Positions 15,604 through 27,494 are shown, counted from the stretch's first letter. The stretch is 47,721 bases of DNA from Sporosarcina sp. (GCF_029257255.1 NZ_JARICI010000047.1:1-47721); one strand, 5' to 3'. The notes: generated from the letters alone by a model not told the origin. Program-made: numbers and translations.

Positions 15604-16264
15604 ACAGTGGTTTCCTAACGTAAATTGGGACAAGATGTGGGAGGCAACAGGCGAAACGCTTTATATGACTGCGTTCTCGACTGTTCTGACATTTATATTC
15701 GGTATCGCACTCGGACTGCTATTATTCCTGACCAGCCGCGGACAATTATGGTCCAACAAGTTCACAAATGTGATTACCGCTGCATTCGTCAATATTTTCC
15801 GCTCGATTCCATTCATCATTTTGATTATTTTATTGTTCCCGGTAACGAAGATGTTAATTGGTACACTTCGAGGCCCGAATGCCGCGCTGCCTGCTTTGAT
15901 CATTGGTGCAGCACCGTTTTATGCACGCATGGTATTGATCGCATTACAGGAAATTGATAGAGGAGTCATTGAGGCAGCTCGTTCAATGGGTGCCAAGACT
16001 TCTACGATCATCTTTAAAGTACTGCTGCCTGAATCGATGCCGGCACTAGTATCCGGTATCACGGTTACGTCCATTGCACTCGTTGGCTATACGGCGATGG
16101 CGGGGGCGATTGGAGCAGGAGGACTTGGAACTCTGGCCTATTTGGAAGGTTTCCAGCGTTCACGCGAAGATGTTACGATAATGGCTACGATTCTAGTTCT
16201 TGTGATCGTATTTATCATTCAATTTATTGGAGATTTAATCGTCAAACGGTTAGACAAGCGATAA
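15596..16264 (+). CDS. metP: Methionine ABC transporter permease
   Basis: 222 residues, about five membrane helices. The permease-ATPase contact loop reads [21 protein letters not shown] (EAA motif, about residues 121-141), typical of the MetI/MetP family. It overlaps metN by 8 bases and lies 60 bases before metQ, so translation is coupled and the three form one SAM-riboswitch-controlled operon. Confidence 0.95.
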   Translation: MIEQWFPNVNWDKMWEATGETLYMTAFSTVLTFIFGIALGLLLFLTSRGQLWSNKFTNVITAAFVNIFRSIPFIILIILLFPVTKMLIGTLRGPNAALPALIIGAAPFYARMVLIALQEIDRGVIEAARSMGAKTSTIIFKVLLPESMPALVSGITVTSIALVGYTAMAGAIGAGGLGTLAYLEGFQRSREDVTIMATILVLVIVFIIQFIGDLIVKRLDKR

Positions 16265-16324
16265 AGGGATTTTCAGGGAAACCTGTTAACCATATAAAAC
16301 ATTGGAAAAGGGAGAAATGTGGAC

Positions 16325-17185
16325 ATGAAGAAGTTTTTATTCGGTCTATTCGCAGCTGTGCTAGTATTAGCATTGGCAGCTTGCGGAACAAAAGACAATA
16401 GCAGCAACGGCAGCAATGCAACAGATGGGGATGCAGAAAAGCCGGCAGGGGAAAAAACAACGTTAAAAGTAGGGGCGTCCAATACACCGCACGCGGAGAT
16501 TTTGGAAGAAGCAAAACCATTATTAGCTGAAAAAGGGTACGACCTAGAAATTGAAAGCTATACAGATTATGTACTTCCCAATAAAGATTTGGATGAAGGG
16601 GAACTGAATGCAAACTATTTCCAGCACATTCCTTACTTCGAAGGTCAAATTGCTGATTTTGGCTATGACTTTGTTAATGCAGGTTCTATTCACATCGAGC
16701 CGATTGGTGTTTACTCTAAGAAATATAAGTCATTAGAAGAATTACCTGAAGGCGCAAACATCTTGATCAGTAACTCAGTAGCAGATCACGGACGTGTACT
16801 TGCGATGCTCGAAGAAAAAGGATTGATCAAGCTTGCGGACGGCGTGGAGAAAGTTAAGGCTGAATTAGGAGATATCGTTGAAAATCCGAAAAATCTTAAA
16901 TTTGATGCGAACTATGAAGCAGCTTTAATGCCTCAGCTATATAACAATGACGAAGGCGATGCATTGTTGATCAACTCGAACTTTGCAATCGACGCAGGAT
17001 TGAACCCGATGGAAGATTCAATCGCATTAGAAGATAAAGAATCTCCTTATGTCAATATCATCGCAGTGAAAAAAGGCGATGAAGACAGTGAAGCAATCAA
17101 AGCATTGATAGAAGTATTGAATTCACAGGAGATTCAAGACTTTATTGTAGAACAATGGGGCGGCGCGGTCGTTCCGGTAAAATAA
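16325..17185 (+). CDS. metQ: Methionine-binding lipoprotein
   Basis: 286 residues from ATG 16325; an in-frame GTG six bases earlier is too close to the GGGAG ribosome site. Residues 1-20 form a lipoprotein signal with the lipobox LAAC, Cys20 being the lipidated residue, followed by a Ser/Asn-rich linker. The NlpA/MetQ domain follows (KVGASNTPHAEILEEAKPLL, then HIPYFEGQ). It captures L- or D-methionine outside the membrane and hands it to MetP. It is the last gene of the operon and is followed by a terminator. Confidence 0.94.
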   Translation: MKKFLFGLFAAVLVLALAACGTKDNSSNGSNATDGDAEKPAGEKTTLKVGASNTPHAEILEEAKPLLAEKGYDLEIESYTDYVLPNKDLDEGELNANYFQHIPYFEGQIADFGYDFVNAGSIHIEPIGVYSKKYKSLEELPEGANILISNSVADHGRVLAMLEEKGLIKLADGVEKVKAELGDIVENPKNLKFDANYEAALMPQLYNNDEGDALLINSNFAIDAGLNPMEDSIALEDKESPYVNIIAVKKGDEDSEAIKALIEVLNSQEIQDFIVEQWGGAVVPVK

Positions 17186-17196
17186 GCAGAATCAGA

Positions 17197-17226
17197 CCGG
17201 CAGCTAAATTAGCTGCCGGATTTTTA
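17197..17226 (+). terminator. Terminator of metNPQ
   Basis: The perfect 9-bp stem CCGGCAGCT / AGCTGCCGG (17197-17205 and 17211-17219) with loop AAATT is followed by ATTTTTAT. Confidence 0.88.
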
Positions 17227-17425
17227 TAGTGGAAAAGATCATTCAATCCGACCAAGCGATCATACACCTGAAATTTGCGCTTATCGGCCTTTTCCTACAG
17301 CAATACTTCTTTCCAATGGGAGTTCAGACAATTACGAATTTACTCTCCGTCTATTCTATTTCAGTTAATTGTGGTAAAGTTATTTTGTTTCAGTCATACA
17401 GATGTCTATTTGAGGAGGACGTATT

Positions 17426-18607
17426 GTGAAGTTTAAATTAGGGCTCATTTGGCGAATTTTGATTGCCATTGTGCTAGCGATCGGGCTGGGTATGTTGCTA
17501 CCTGCCATACATGAAGGGTTTGCGAATTGGTTCGTTCGTTTGGCGGCCACGTTTAATATGCTGTTTGGAGGATTTTTGAATTTTATTGTTCCACTTATTA
17601 TTATCGCATTTATCGCCCCAAGTATTGCGAAGCTTGGGAAGGGTTCTGGGAAATTACTAGGTCTGTCTGCAGCATTTGCATACGGATCTACTATTATTGC
17701 GGGATTGCTCGCATTTTTTGCGGCAACAATGATTTTGCCGAACTTCATTCATCAATCAACGAATACTTCTTTTGCAGAAGGTGCGCGTGAAGCAGGTAAA
17801 GCATTCTTTAAGATGGAAATGGAACCGGTGATGGGAATCATGACCGCGCTGCTGCTAGCCTTCGTTCTTGGTATTGGAATAGCTGCGATTAAAGGAAGAA
17901 CGATGATGAGCTTCTTCGATGAGTTTAACCTCATTATCGAAAAAGTAATTTCCGTAATCATCATTCCTTTATTGCCATTCCATATTTTTGGTATCTTCTT
18001 GAATATGACGTACACTGGTGAAGTGGTAAATGTACTTTCTGTATTTGTTGTTGTATTTGTCATGATCATCGCACTTCATCTGATCATGCTGACAATCCAG
18101 TATACGACGGCAGGTGTACTGAACGGACGTAATCCTTTCAGTCTAATGAAAATAATGCTGCCTGCTTATTTAACGGCAATCGGCACTCAATCTTCAGCTG
18201 CTTCGATTCCCGTTACGCTGCGTCAGGCTAAGAAAACCGGTGCTTCCGAACGAGTGACAAACTTTGCGATTCCTTTATTCGCGACGATTCATTTATCCGG
18301 AAGTACGATTACCATCGTTTCATGTTCAATCGGCGTCATGCTGATGAACGGATTCGACATTAGTTTTGGCAGTTATCTTCAGTTCATATTCATGCTGGGC
18401 ATCGCGATGATTGCAGCGCCGGGGGTCCCTGGAGGAGCTGTCGTCGCGGCGACAGGTCTGTTGACTTCCATGCTAGGATTCAGTGAGGCAATGGTTGCGC
18501 TGATGATTGCCCTGTATTTAGCGCAGGACAGTTTTGGTACAGCTACCAACGTAACAGGAGACGGTGCGCTTGCTATGATCGTAGACCGTTTTACAAAAAA
18601 AGTATAG
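17426..18607 (+). CDS. Dicarboxylate/amino acid:cation symporter (DAACS family)
   Basis: 393 residues, highly hydrophobic, from GTG 17426 after GAGGAGGACGTATT. It has the Glt/DctA/SstT-type signature: a Ser-rich segment GTQSSAASIPVTLRQAKKTG (about 253-272) for the re-entrant loop and the C-terminal AQDSFGTATNVTGDGA motif (about 369-384) that binds cation and substrate. These carriers import glutamate, aspartate, C4-dicarboxylates, serine or cystine with Na+ or H+. Placement next to metNPQ hints at amino acid uptake, but the substrate cannot be read from sequence. It is monocistronic. Confidence 0.86.
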   Translation: MKFKLGLIWRILIAIVLAIGLGMLLPAIHEGFANWFVRLAATFNMLFGGFLNFIVPLIIIAFIAPSIAKLGKGSGKLLGLSAAFAYGSTIIAGLLAFFAATMILPNFIHQSTNTSFAEGAREAGKAFFKMEMEPVMGIMTALLLAFVLGIGIAAIKGRTMMSFFDEFNLIIEKVISVIIIPLLPFHIFGIFLNMTYTGEVVNVLSVFVVVFVMIIALHLIMLTIQYTTAGVLNGRNPFSLMKIMLPAYLTAIGTQSSAASIPVTLRQAKKTGASERVTNFAIPLFATIHLSGSTITIVSCSIGVMLMNGFDISFGSYLQFIFMLGIAMIAAPGVPGGAVVAATGLLTSMLGFSEAMVALMIALYLAQDSFGTATNVTGDGALAMIVDRFTKKV

Positions 18608-18619
18608 CTCTAGCTCTAA

Positions 18620-18646
18620 AGTCGGCGATTTCTGCCGGCTTTTTTC
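18620..18646 (+). terminator. Terminator after the DAACS symporter
   Basis: AGTCGGC / GCCGGCT (18620-18626 and 18634-18640, one G-U pair) with a 7-base loop, followed by TTTTT. Confidence 0.8.
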
Positions 18647-18782
18647 TGTCTAATTCTTATGTACCATTCTCTCATTGATTCTCATTGGATATAAGTCAAT
18701 TGAAAAATATTGGGTGGTTGAAGTGAAATGAACCGCGTCATAACAGGGAAACACCTCATCATTTATAATGATTCTTAATGAT

Positions 18783-18811
18783 TTGCAACCGGTTGTAATA
18801 TGGGGTAAGAT
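18783..18811 (+). promoter_or_regulatory. Possible sigma-A promoter of the suf operon
   Basis: TTGCAA (18783-18788) and TAAGAT (18806-18811) stand 17 bases apart, 61 bases before the sufC start. Each box matches the consensus at 4 of 6 positions. No clear Fur or other operator was identified around it. Confidence 0.4.
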
Positions 18812-18872
18812 TAGAATGATACTAAATAGAGAATGGCTAACCATTCAACGCGATCATACTGGAGGTATTGGA

Positions 18873-19652
18873 ATGGCAACTTTGGAAATTAAAGATCTTC
18901 ATGTCGAAATTGAAGGCAAGGAAATCTTAAAAGGTGTTACCTTAACAATTAATACAAATGAGGTCCATGCAATTATGGGACCGAATGGAACGGGAAAATC
19001 CACACTTGCATCTGCAATCATGGGTCACCCGAAATATGAAGTAACTTCCGGATCTGTCACAATTGACGGAGAAGACGTTCTTGAAATGGAAGTGGACGAG
19101 CGTGCTTTAGCTGGTCTGTTCCTTGCAATGCAGTACCCAAGTGAAATCACTGGCGTTACAAATGCAGATTTCCTTCGTTCAGGTATTAACGCGCGCCGCG
19201 ATGAAGGCGATGAAATCGGTCTGATGAAATTCATTCGTGAACTCGACAGCAAAATGGAGTTCCTTGAAATGGATGAAGATATGGCCACTCGTTATTTAAA
19301 CGAAGGCTTCTCAGGCGGAGAGAAAAAGCGTAATGAAATCCTTCAGCTTATGATGTTAAAACCTAAATTCGCTATTCTCGACGAAATTGACTCCGGATTG
19401 GATATTGATGCATTGAAAGTAGTTTCTAAGGGAATCAACGAAATGCGCGGAGAAGGTTTCGGTTGCTTGATCATCACACACTATCAGCGTTTGCTTAACT
19501 ACATTACACCTGACCACGTACACGTGATGATGCAGGGTAAAGTAGTGAAATCCGGCGGTCCTGAATTGGCAGCTAAGCTTGAGAGCCAAGGTTATGACTG
19601 GATTAAAGAAGAGTTAGGCATCGAAGACGAAACAGTTCATTCAGAAGCATAA
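18873..19652 (+). CDS. sufC: Fe-S cluster assembly ATPase SufC
   Basis: 259 residues from ATG 18873, preceded by GGAGGTATTGGA; the open frame further upstream has no ribosome site. Walker A is GPNGTGKS (36-43), the signature FSGGEKKRNEI, and Walker B FAILDEIDSGLD, the SufC-specific form. It is a soluble ABC ATPase that powers the SufBCD scaffold. It heads sufCDSUB in the order seen in other Bacilli, with an 18-base gap to sufD. Confidence 0.96.
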   Translation: MATLEIKDLHVEIEGKEILKGVTLTINTNEVHAIMGPNGTGKSTLASAIMGHPKYEVTSGSVTIDGEDVLEMEVDERALAGLFLAMQYPSEITGVTNADFLRSGINARRDEGDEIGLMKFIRELDSKMEFLEMDEDMATRYLNEGFSGGEKKRNEILQLMMLKPKFAILDEIDSGLDIDALKVVSKGINEMRGEGFGCLIITHYQRLLNYITPDHVHVMMQGKVVKSGGPELAAKLESQGYDWIKEELGIEDETVHSEA

Positions 19653-19670
19653 GAAAGGGGACGACTCAAA

Positions 19671-22634
<2,964 letters not shown>

Positions 22635-22677
22635 CCTTGGCCAAAGTATGAGCAATTATGGGACGGAGGAATAATAA

Positions 22678-24075
22678 ATGGCGAAACAAATGCCAGAAAT
22701 CGGCGATTATAAGTATGGTTTTCATGACAAAGACGTTTCTGTATTCCGTTCAGAACGTGGTCTGACACGTGAAATAGTAGAAGAAATTTCAAATATGAAA
22801 GAAGAGCCGCAGTGGATGCTGGATTACCGTTTGAAATCTTTAGAGATTTTCTACAGCAAACCAATGCCACAGTGGGGCGGAGACTTGAATTCATTGAACT
22901 TCGATGAAATCACGTATTACGTTAAACCTTCTGAAGCAACTGAAACTTCTTGGGATGAAGTGCCTGAAGAAATCAAGCGTACGTTTGATAAACTAGGGAT
23001 TCCTGAGGCGGAACAAAAATACTTGGCTGGTGTATCTGCACAGTATGAATCAGAAGTGGTTTACCACAATATGAAAAAAGAACTTACAGATCTAGGAATT
23101 GTCTTTAAAGACACAGATTCCGCACTTCGTGAAAACGAGGAGCTATTCAAGAAGTATTGGGGTACGGTTATCCCAAACTCGGATAATAAATTCTCAGCAT
23201 TAAACTCTGCTGTATGGTCCGGTGGTTCTTTCATCTATGTACCGCCTGGCGTTAAAGTAGAAACACCGCTGCAAGCGTATTTCCGTATTAACTCGGAAAA
23301 CATGGGACAGTTTGAGCGTACACTGATCATCGTAGACGAAGGCGCAAGCGTTCACTACGTGGAAGGATGTACAGCACCTGTCTACACAACGAACTCACTT
23401 CACAGTGCAGTTGTTGAAATCATTATCAAAAAAGACGCATATTGCCGTTATACGACGATCCAGAACTGGGCGAACAACGTCTACAACTTGGTAACGAAGC
23501 GTGCGGTATGTGAAGAAAACGCGACAATGGAATGGATCGACGGCAACATCGGTTCTAAATTGACGATGAAGTATCCGGCTGTTATCTTAAAAGGCGAAGG
23601 CGCACGCGGTATGACGTTATCGATTGCACTTGCCGGTAAAGGTCAGCATCAGGATGCCGGTGCGAAAATGATGCACTTGGCTCCAAATACTTCTTCAACG
23701 ATTGTATCCAAGTCGATTTCTCAGCACGGTGGTAAAGTAACGTATCGCGGTATTGTCCACTTTGGACGTAAAGCGGACGGTGCTCGTGCGAATATCGAAT
23801 GTGATACATTGATCATGGATAAGCAATCCACTTCCGATACAATTCCGTACAATGAAATCTTGAACGATAACATTTCATTGGAACACGAAGCAAAAGTATC
23901 GAAAGTTTCCGAAGAGCAGCTCTTCTACTTGATGAGCCGCGGTATTCCTGAATTGGAAGCAACGGAAATGATCGTAATGGGCTTCATCGAGCCATTCACA
24001 AAAGAACTGCCGATGGAATATGCGGTAGAGATGAATAGATTGATCAAGTTTGAGATGGAAGGTTCCATCGGTTAA
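22678..24075 (+). CDS. sufB: Fe-S cluster scaffold protein SufB
   Basis: 465 residues, the expected size. Typical blocks are [40 protein letters not shown] and the C-terminal [20 protein letters not shown]. It is the cluster-bearing subunit of the SufBCD scaffold. GACGGAGGAATAATAA precedes the ATG. It is the last gene of sufCDSUB; a terminator follows at 24125. Confidence 0.96.
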   Translation: MAKQMPEIGDYKYGFHDKDVSVFRSERGLTREIVEEISNMKEEPQWMLDYRLKSLEIFYSKPMPQWGGDLNSLNFDEITYYVKPSEATETSWDEVPEEIKRTFDKLGIPEAEQKYLAGVSAQYESEVVYHNMKKELTDLGIVFKDTDSALRENEELFKKYWGTVIPNSDNKFSALNSAVWSGGSFIYVPPGVKVETPLQAYFRINSENMGQFERTLIIVDEGASVHYVEGCTAPVYTTNSLHSAVVEIIIKKDAYCRYTTIQNWANNVYNLVTKRAVCEENATMEWIDGNIGSKLTMKYPAVILKGEGARGMTLSIALAGKGQHQDAGAKMMHLAPNTSSTIVSKSISQHGGKVTYRGIVHFGRKADGARANIECDTLIMDKQSTSDTIPYNEILNDNISLEHEAKVSKVSEEQLFYLMSRGIPELEATEMIVMGFIEPFTKELPMEYAVEMNRLIKFEMEGSIG

Positions 24076-24124
24076 GCACTGCTAGTCCAGTGTTTACAAG
24101 GTATTCCTAACAGTTATATAAAGC

Positions 24125-24174
24125 AACGTGCCGATTTCATGCCGATTCAATTTGGATGGTCGGCACGTTTTGAA
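24125..24174 (+). terminator. Terminator of the suf operon
   Basis: AACGTGCCGA (24125-24134) and TCGGCACGTT (24160-24169) pair perfectly over 10 bases with a 25-base loop, followed by TTTG. It lies 50 bases after the sufB stop. Confidence 0.75.
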
Positions 24175-24214
24175 TTAGAGGCGAACTATTTCAGTTCGTC
24201 TTCTTATATTATTT

Positions 24215-24526
24215 CGGTGATGTCTAGTAGCTTTCGATGCGCCTTAAGAATTCTCTTCAAATGCTCCAATCGAATCCTTCACGTTATTTCTCCTACTCCA
24301 CAAGATTTTCAAGTTTTTGAAATACGGAATAATATGCAACCTCACGATAACTTGCAGTTGGTCGAATATGTACGCTTTAATGTCGGCTTCTTATGTTCCT
24401 GCTGCCATTCATTCTCTACAAGAATAGTCATTCGATGTCTGGCTGTGATATATATATTCTGACACTTTGTTAGCTGAGATTTCTGCTTCTTTCTTTGACG
24501 GGAATGTAACTATGCTGGTTTCCTTG
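24215..24526 (-). pseudogene. Remnant of a phage-type tyrosine integrase (N-terminal part)
   Basis: Read on the minus strand in successive frames: KETSIVTFPSKKEAEISANK, then WQQEHKKPTLKRTYST, then FDQLQVIVRLHIIPYF. This order is that of an integrase Arm-DNA-binding motif (F-x-T/S-KKEA) followed by the core-binding SAM-like domain (T...L...V..HI.PYF). Frameshifts and stops separate the parts, and the catalytic domain is absent. It is a fossil of an element that integrated downstream of suf. The plus-strand open frame at 24139-24462 is its shadow. Confidence 0.6.
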
Positions 24527-24530
24527 ACAG

Positions 24531-24838
24531 ATTGTCGGACTGCCCTAGTGACCATATTCAATTTAACGATGAATCCGTGTATCTGAACGATAAATTAATC
24601 GAAGAACCGTATCCTTCATGTCCTAAAGACCTTCACGGTCGGAGAAATGGTCGTACCGGAAGATGAATACTTTGTGATGGGTGACAATATCGACAATAGT
24701 CAAGATAGTTCTATGATTGGCACCATATATCAGAAAGGGATTTTCGGTTAGTTGATTGTACGGATATTGCCCTTGAAATCTGTAGATAAATCTCAGACAT
24801 ACCATGCGTTAACGTCGGTTGTACTTGACGGCGAATGA
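24531..24838 (+). pseudogene. Remnant of signal peptidase I
   Basis: IVGLP, then after a shift DHIQFNDESVYLNDKLIEEP, and after another shift FTVGEMVVPEDEYFVMGDN followed by IDNSQDSSMIGTI, then FG-stop-LIVRILPL. These match the middle and C-terminal boxes of type I signal peptidases (R-x-x-GLPGD, VP.G.YFVMGDN..NS.DSR..G). The catalytic Ser and Lys boxes are missing, and there are at least two frameshifts and one stop. It abuts the integrase fossil head to head. Confidence 0.72.
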
Positions 24839-24851
24839 TTAAACATGCAAG

Positions 24852-24877
24852 GCATCACATAATGTGGTGCTTTTTTT
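24852..24877 (+). terminator. Terminator after the signal peptidase remnant
   Basis: GCATCACA / TGTGGTGC (24852-24859 and 24863-24870, one G-U pair) is followed by seven T residues. Confidence 0.75.
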
Positions 24878-25036
24878 ATTGGCCGGAGTACTAGGTGTAT
24901 AAATCTGGTATAATTACATTTGAATACAAAATATGAAATGTGAGTTATGTAGTCAATGAGAAAATAAACAGTTAGAAAAAAGGGCTCGTTATTAAAATGC
25001 TTGATAGCGCATTTACTATGCTGTCCGGGATCTATG
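24878..25036. other. Short gap with a possible extended -10 promoter
   Basis: TGGTATAAT (24906-24914) is an extended -10 element (TG-N-TATAAT) without a good -35. It could drive a long leader toward the membrane protein at 25261. Nothing else is recognised. Confidence 0.3.
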
Positions 25037-25040
25037 CATG

Positions 25041-25165
25041 AGATGGGACGCTTTGCGAGGGCACGGCCTCAGCCTCAGCCTCAGCCGCTTCGCTAGCTCT
25101 GCTCGGTCCATGGTCTTCGACTCGCGCTGTTCCCGCTGGAGTCGCCCATCTTCCGCCCAAATCCA
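25041..25165 (+). repeat. GC-rich intergenic repeat, copy C
   Basis: The segment runs from GAGATGGGACGCTTTGCGAG to CGCCCATCTTCCGCCC then AAATCC, bounded by AGATGGG / CCCATCT (25041-25047 and 25145-25151). It contains three tandem GCCTCA units (25066-25083), GCCGCTTCGCT and CTCGCGCTGTTCCCGCTGGA. It is a different subtype from copies A and B but shares the GCTTCGCT core and the terminal GCCC/AAATCC. The open frame through it is not a gene. Confidence 0.55.
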
Positions 25166-25260
25166 AAAAGTAATCGTTATACTGGATTCTTGTACTAAAA
25201 AACTTTTTAAGAGATCAAGAACAGATTGTGTGGAAAGTCAAAAAAGAAAGGAAGAAATGC

Positions 25261-25980
25261 ATGAGTAATTTACAAAAAAAATGGACATGGAGAGAAATTG
25301 TCAAAGGGAAGAAGATTCAACTTTCCATATGGACGCTGATCTTTACTGTTATATTCATTAAAATGGCGGAGAATGGATATAGCAACATGATGAATGCTAA
25401 AAACACATCCATCTTCCAGTACAACTATTCTCTTGGAAACATTGGGTTACTCTTTGTTATCCCGGCAGCTATTTTAAGTGTTTGGACAGTCAAGCTGTGG
25501 CTTTTTGCAAAGGGTCACGTATTGAGCAATCCAACTGTCAATAGAGCCTTGGCTTCCAGGCAGCTGACAAAAGATGGAGAAGTTTATAAAGGGCTGCGAT
25601 TGTTCGGAATCGTGGTTGTTAAGTTGTATGTAGGCATACGGAAGGTGCTATCAGTTATGGGTACAGTGCTTCTGTATATAGCGTTCTTTATAGGGGCTTT
25701 CAGCTCTGGTGGTCGCAGCGGTGGGTACTCGTCTGGATACGGAGGAGGAGGAGGAGGAGGCGGCACTTCGTCTCCAGGTTCAAGTAACAGAAAGAAGTTG
25801 AAAAAAGACGCGGACTGGGAAGCTAGACAGAAACAAGGAAAAGCTGACCACGCATGGAGGCATGCAGGAAAGCAAGCTCGGTATAATGTAAATACGCATC
25901 ATTTTGACAGCAGGCTCAACAAAGCGAATACGTTGCAGCGGGAAGCCAATGAAGCAGCGAAACGAGCACGAAACTTGTAA
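25261..25980 (+). CDS. Unrecognised membrane protein with a Gly run and basic tail
   Basis: 239 residues from ATG 25261, chosen because AAAGGAAG is 6-8 bases upstream. Three membrane helices are predicted by eye at about 22-36, 60-82 and 131-148. A Gly/Ser-rich linker follows with eight consecutive Gly (161-168, encoded by six GGA and two GGC codons), then a highly charged tail (RKKLKKDADWEARQKQGKAD) ending in a probable helix. No enzymatic motif is visible. It lies alone between a GC-rich repeat and a group II intron fragment, in a stretch full of fossils, so it may be a leftover of an imported element. I do not recognise the family. Confidence 0.65.
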   Translation: MSNLQKKWTWREIVKGKKIQLSIWTLIFTVIFIKMAENGYSNMMNAKNTSIFQYNYSLGNIGLLFVIPAAILSVWTVKLWLFAKGHVLSNPTVNRALASRQLTKDGEVYKGLRLFGIVVVKLYVGIRKVLSVMGTVLLYIAFFIGAFSSGGRSGGYSSGYGGGGGGGGTSSPGSSNRKKLKKDADWEARQKQGKADHAWRHAGKQARYNVNTHHFDSRLNKANTLQREANEAAKRARNL

Positions 25981-25994
25981 GCAATGTAGGCGAC

Positions 25995-26283
25995 AACATG
26001 AACACAATGAAGAAGCATAGAACCAGATTAAACTGATCGGATTAGGTGTCCCAAAAGCGAAGGCTTACGAATAGGGCAACACACGTAAAAGCTATTGGCG
26101 AATCTCCCGAAGTATCATACTACACAGAACCCTCGGAAACCCCTACTGGAGTTCCCGAGGGCTCAAAAGTCTATTATCTCGTTACGGAAATTTGCATCAT
26201 CTATCTTGATTGAACCGCCGTATACCGAACAGTACGTACGGTGGTGAGAGTTGTCGGATGTTAAACGCTCGCTCCTACACGAT
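25995..26283 (+). mobile_element. 3' fragment of a group II intron (maturase end plus domains V-VI)
   Basis: The frame from 26030 reads KLIGLGVPKAKAYE-stop-GNTRKSYWRI, then LHRTLGNPYWSSRGLKSL and HHLS with a stop at 26207. This is the C-terminal tail of intron-encoded reverse transcriptase/maturases (xxLGxxxxKAYEWGNTRKGYW). An internal TAG replaces the expected Trp. Immediately after, GAACCGCCGTATACCGAAC / AGTACGTACGGTGGTG (26212-26246) folds like intron domain V, and CGCTCGCTCCTACACGAT is like the domain VI and 3' end. The 5' part of the intron and most of the protein are gone. An 11-bp hairpin inside the frame (26130-26161) is part of the same piece. Confidence 0.75.
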
Positions 26284-26299
26284 TTCTGTAATAAAGATA

Positions 26300-26722
26300 T
26301 TAACGTTCATCCTTATTGACTGGCACAACAGCAATTGTACATCGTGAAACGCTGATTAATTTACCTTCTTCATCCGTGATCTGAATATCCCATACCATTG
26401 ATGTACGTCCTCTGTGAAATGGTACGGCAGTTGCGGTGACTGTGCCATCTTTTTTACCTCGTATATGATTCGCGTTAATTTCAAGACCAACAGGATAATG
26501 AGTCTCAGGATTCAGGTTCGCGGCAGCGGCTATGCTGGCAGCTGTTTCAGCAAGGGCAACGGAAGCTCCTCCATGCAGCAATCCCATAGGCTGAACGGTT
26601 TTTGGCCCCACTGGCATTTCACATACTACCTTGTCTGGCGTTACCTCTTTAAATGTAATCCCCAGTGCCCCGATAAGCGTCTTCTCCAAATCAATACCAT
26701 TTAATAAATTAAGCTCATTCAT
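26300..26722 (-). CDS. PaaI-type hotdog thioesterase
   Basis: 140 residues, a single hotdog domain. The motif GLLHGGASVALAETAAS (about residues 47-63) is the HGG..A..E active region of PaaI/YuxO acyl-CoA thioesterases. HFHRGRTS-like VPFHRGRTSMVWD follows near 101. It hydrolyses acyl- or aroyl-CoA thioesters in the cytoplasm. The ATG follows AGGAGAG. It is divergent from a MarR gene; its TTGACA-N16-TATTAT promoter overlaps sites resembling the MarR palindrome, so it is probably part of the same regulon. The acyl chain preferred is unknown. Confidence 0.85.
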   Translation of the reverse strand: MNELNLLNGIDLEKTLIGALGITFKEVTPDKVVCEMPVGPKTVQPMGLLHGGASVALAETAASIAAAANLNPETHYPVGLEINANHIRGKKDGTVTATAVPFHRGRTSMVWDIQITDEEGKLISVSRCTIAVVPVNKDER

Positions 26723-26801
26723 ATGAATCTCTCCTGTCTATATGCTGTGCTCTACTTCATCGACATTTGCATAAGATTTTTACTTGAAGCATAAATTCTG
26801 T

Positions 26802-26852
26802 TATAATCCATGTATATACATATAATAATATAGAATGTATACCATTTGTCAA
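26802..26852. promoter_or_regulatory. Divergent promoters and operator between thioesterase and marR
   Basis: On the minus strand TTGACA (26847-26852) and TATTAT (26825-26830), spacer 16, serve the thioesterase. On the plus strand TATAAT (26802-26807), with TTTTAC (26778-26783) 18 bases upstream, may serve the regulator. CATGTATATACAT (26809-26821) is a palindrome just past the plus-strand -10, and GAATGTATACCATT (26832-26845) is a weaker half-copy between the minus-strand boxes. The same palindrome recurs at 27481. Confidence 0.65.
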
Positions 26853-26907
26853 GATTAACAGAAAACATCGATAACTGAATTGAATTTCTATAAAAGGAGC
26901 GGACTTA

Positions 26908-27372
26908 ATGAAACATGATTTAGAGCAGAAACAAGCCGATCATATAATCCAGGTCTGCGCATGTGCAAATCTTAGAACAGTTTCAGGATCTTTAACACAG
27001 CTATACAATAAGCTGTTGAAACCAACAGGGTTGAAGATCACCCAATACTATATGTTGGGCAATATTTATACTTCACCGGATATTTCTATTAGCAAGCTGG
27101 GGGATATTATGCAGCTGGATCAAACAACTGTCACCCGTAGTTTGAATATTTTAAAGGAATCTGGCTTAGTTCAGATCAAACGTGATGAGCATGATTCGCG
27201 CACAAAAGTGGTATCTATAACCGATTTAGGATATGAGAAATTAAATAATGCTACACCCATCTGGAACAAGGTCCAAGATCAGATTGAAGGTTCAATAGGG
27301 AAAGATGAGTATGCAAATTTATTACGCAAACTAGACGAGTTGCAAGACGTCATTGACAATTACGACATCTGA
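26908..27372 (+). CDS. MarR family transcriptional regulator
   Basis: 154 residues. The winged helix region includes ISISKLGDIMQLDQTTVTRS (recognition helix, about residues 70-89) and the wing KRDEHDSRTKVVSITDLGYE with the conserved D-x-R. AAAGGAGCGG precedes the ATG. Such repressors bind palindromes as dimers and release on binding small aromatic or acyl-CoA ligands. It sits between the thioesterase and the oxidoreductase/acyl-CoA synthetase operon; the same palindrome is near both promoters, so it most likely controls both and itself. The ligand is unknown. Confidence 0.9.
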   Translation: MKHDLEQKQADHIIQVCACANLRTVSGSLTQLYNKLLKPTGLKITQYYMLGNIYTSPDISISKLGDIMQLDQTTVTRSLNILKESGLVQIKRDEHDSRTKVVSITDLGYEKLNNATPIWNKVQDQIEGSIGKDEYANLLRKLDELQDVIDNYDI

Positions 27373-27451
27373 ATTAGCACGATACGTAAGTTGTTTCTGC
27401 GTTATTCACTGAGTTTAGAGTAGGAATTTAGAAATTATAGTAATAAATTGA

Positions 27452-27494
27452 TTGACAAGTCTAAAAAATCTAGTAAAATACATGTATATACATG
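27452..27494 (+). promoter_or_regulatory. Promoter and MarR-type operator of the oxidoreductase / acyl-CoA synthetase operon
   Basis: TTGACA (27452-27457) and TAAAAT (27474-27479) are 16 bases apart. The perfect 14-bp palindrome CATGTATATACATG (27481-27494) begins one base after the -10, covering the start site. It shares 13 bases with the site in front of marR. Confidence 0.75.

Noticed and set aside
17229..17429. 66-codon frame before the DAACS symporter
   Set aside because: It has no ribosome site or family features and overlaps the symporter start.
18755..18785. Possible Fur box upstream of sufC (TATAATGATTCTTAATGAT)
   Set aside because: It agrees poorly with the 19-base Fur consensus and lacks symmetry in the second half.
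25038..25268. 76-codon frame across repeat copy C
   Set aside because: It is mainly repeat DNA with Ser/Arg-rich noise and has no ribosome site.
26130..26161. 11-bp hairpin CCCTCGGAAAC / GTTCCCGAGGG as a terminator
   Set aside because: There is no T tract, and it falls inside the group II intron maturase remnant.
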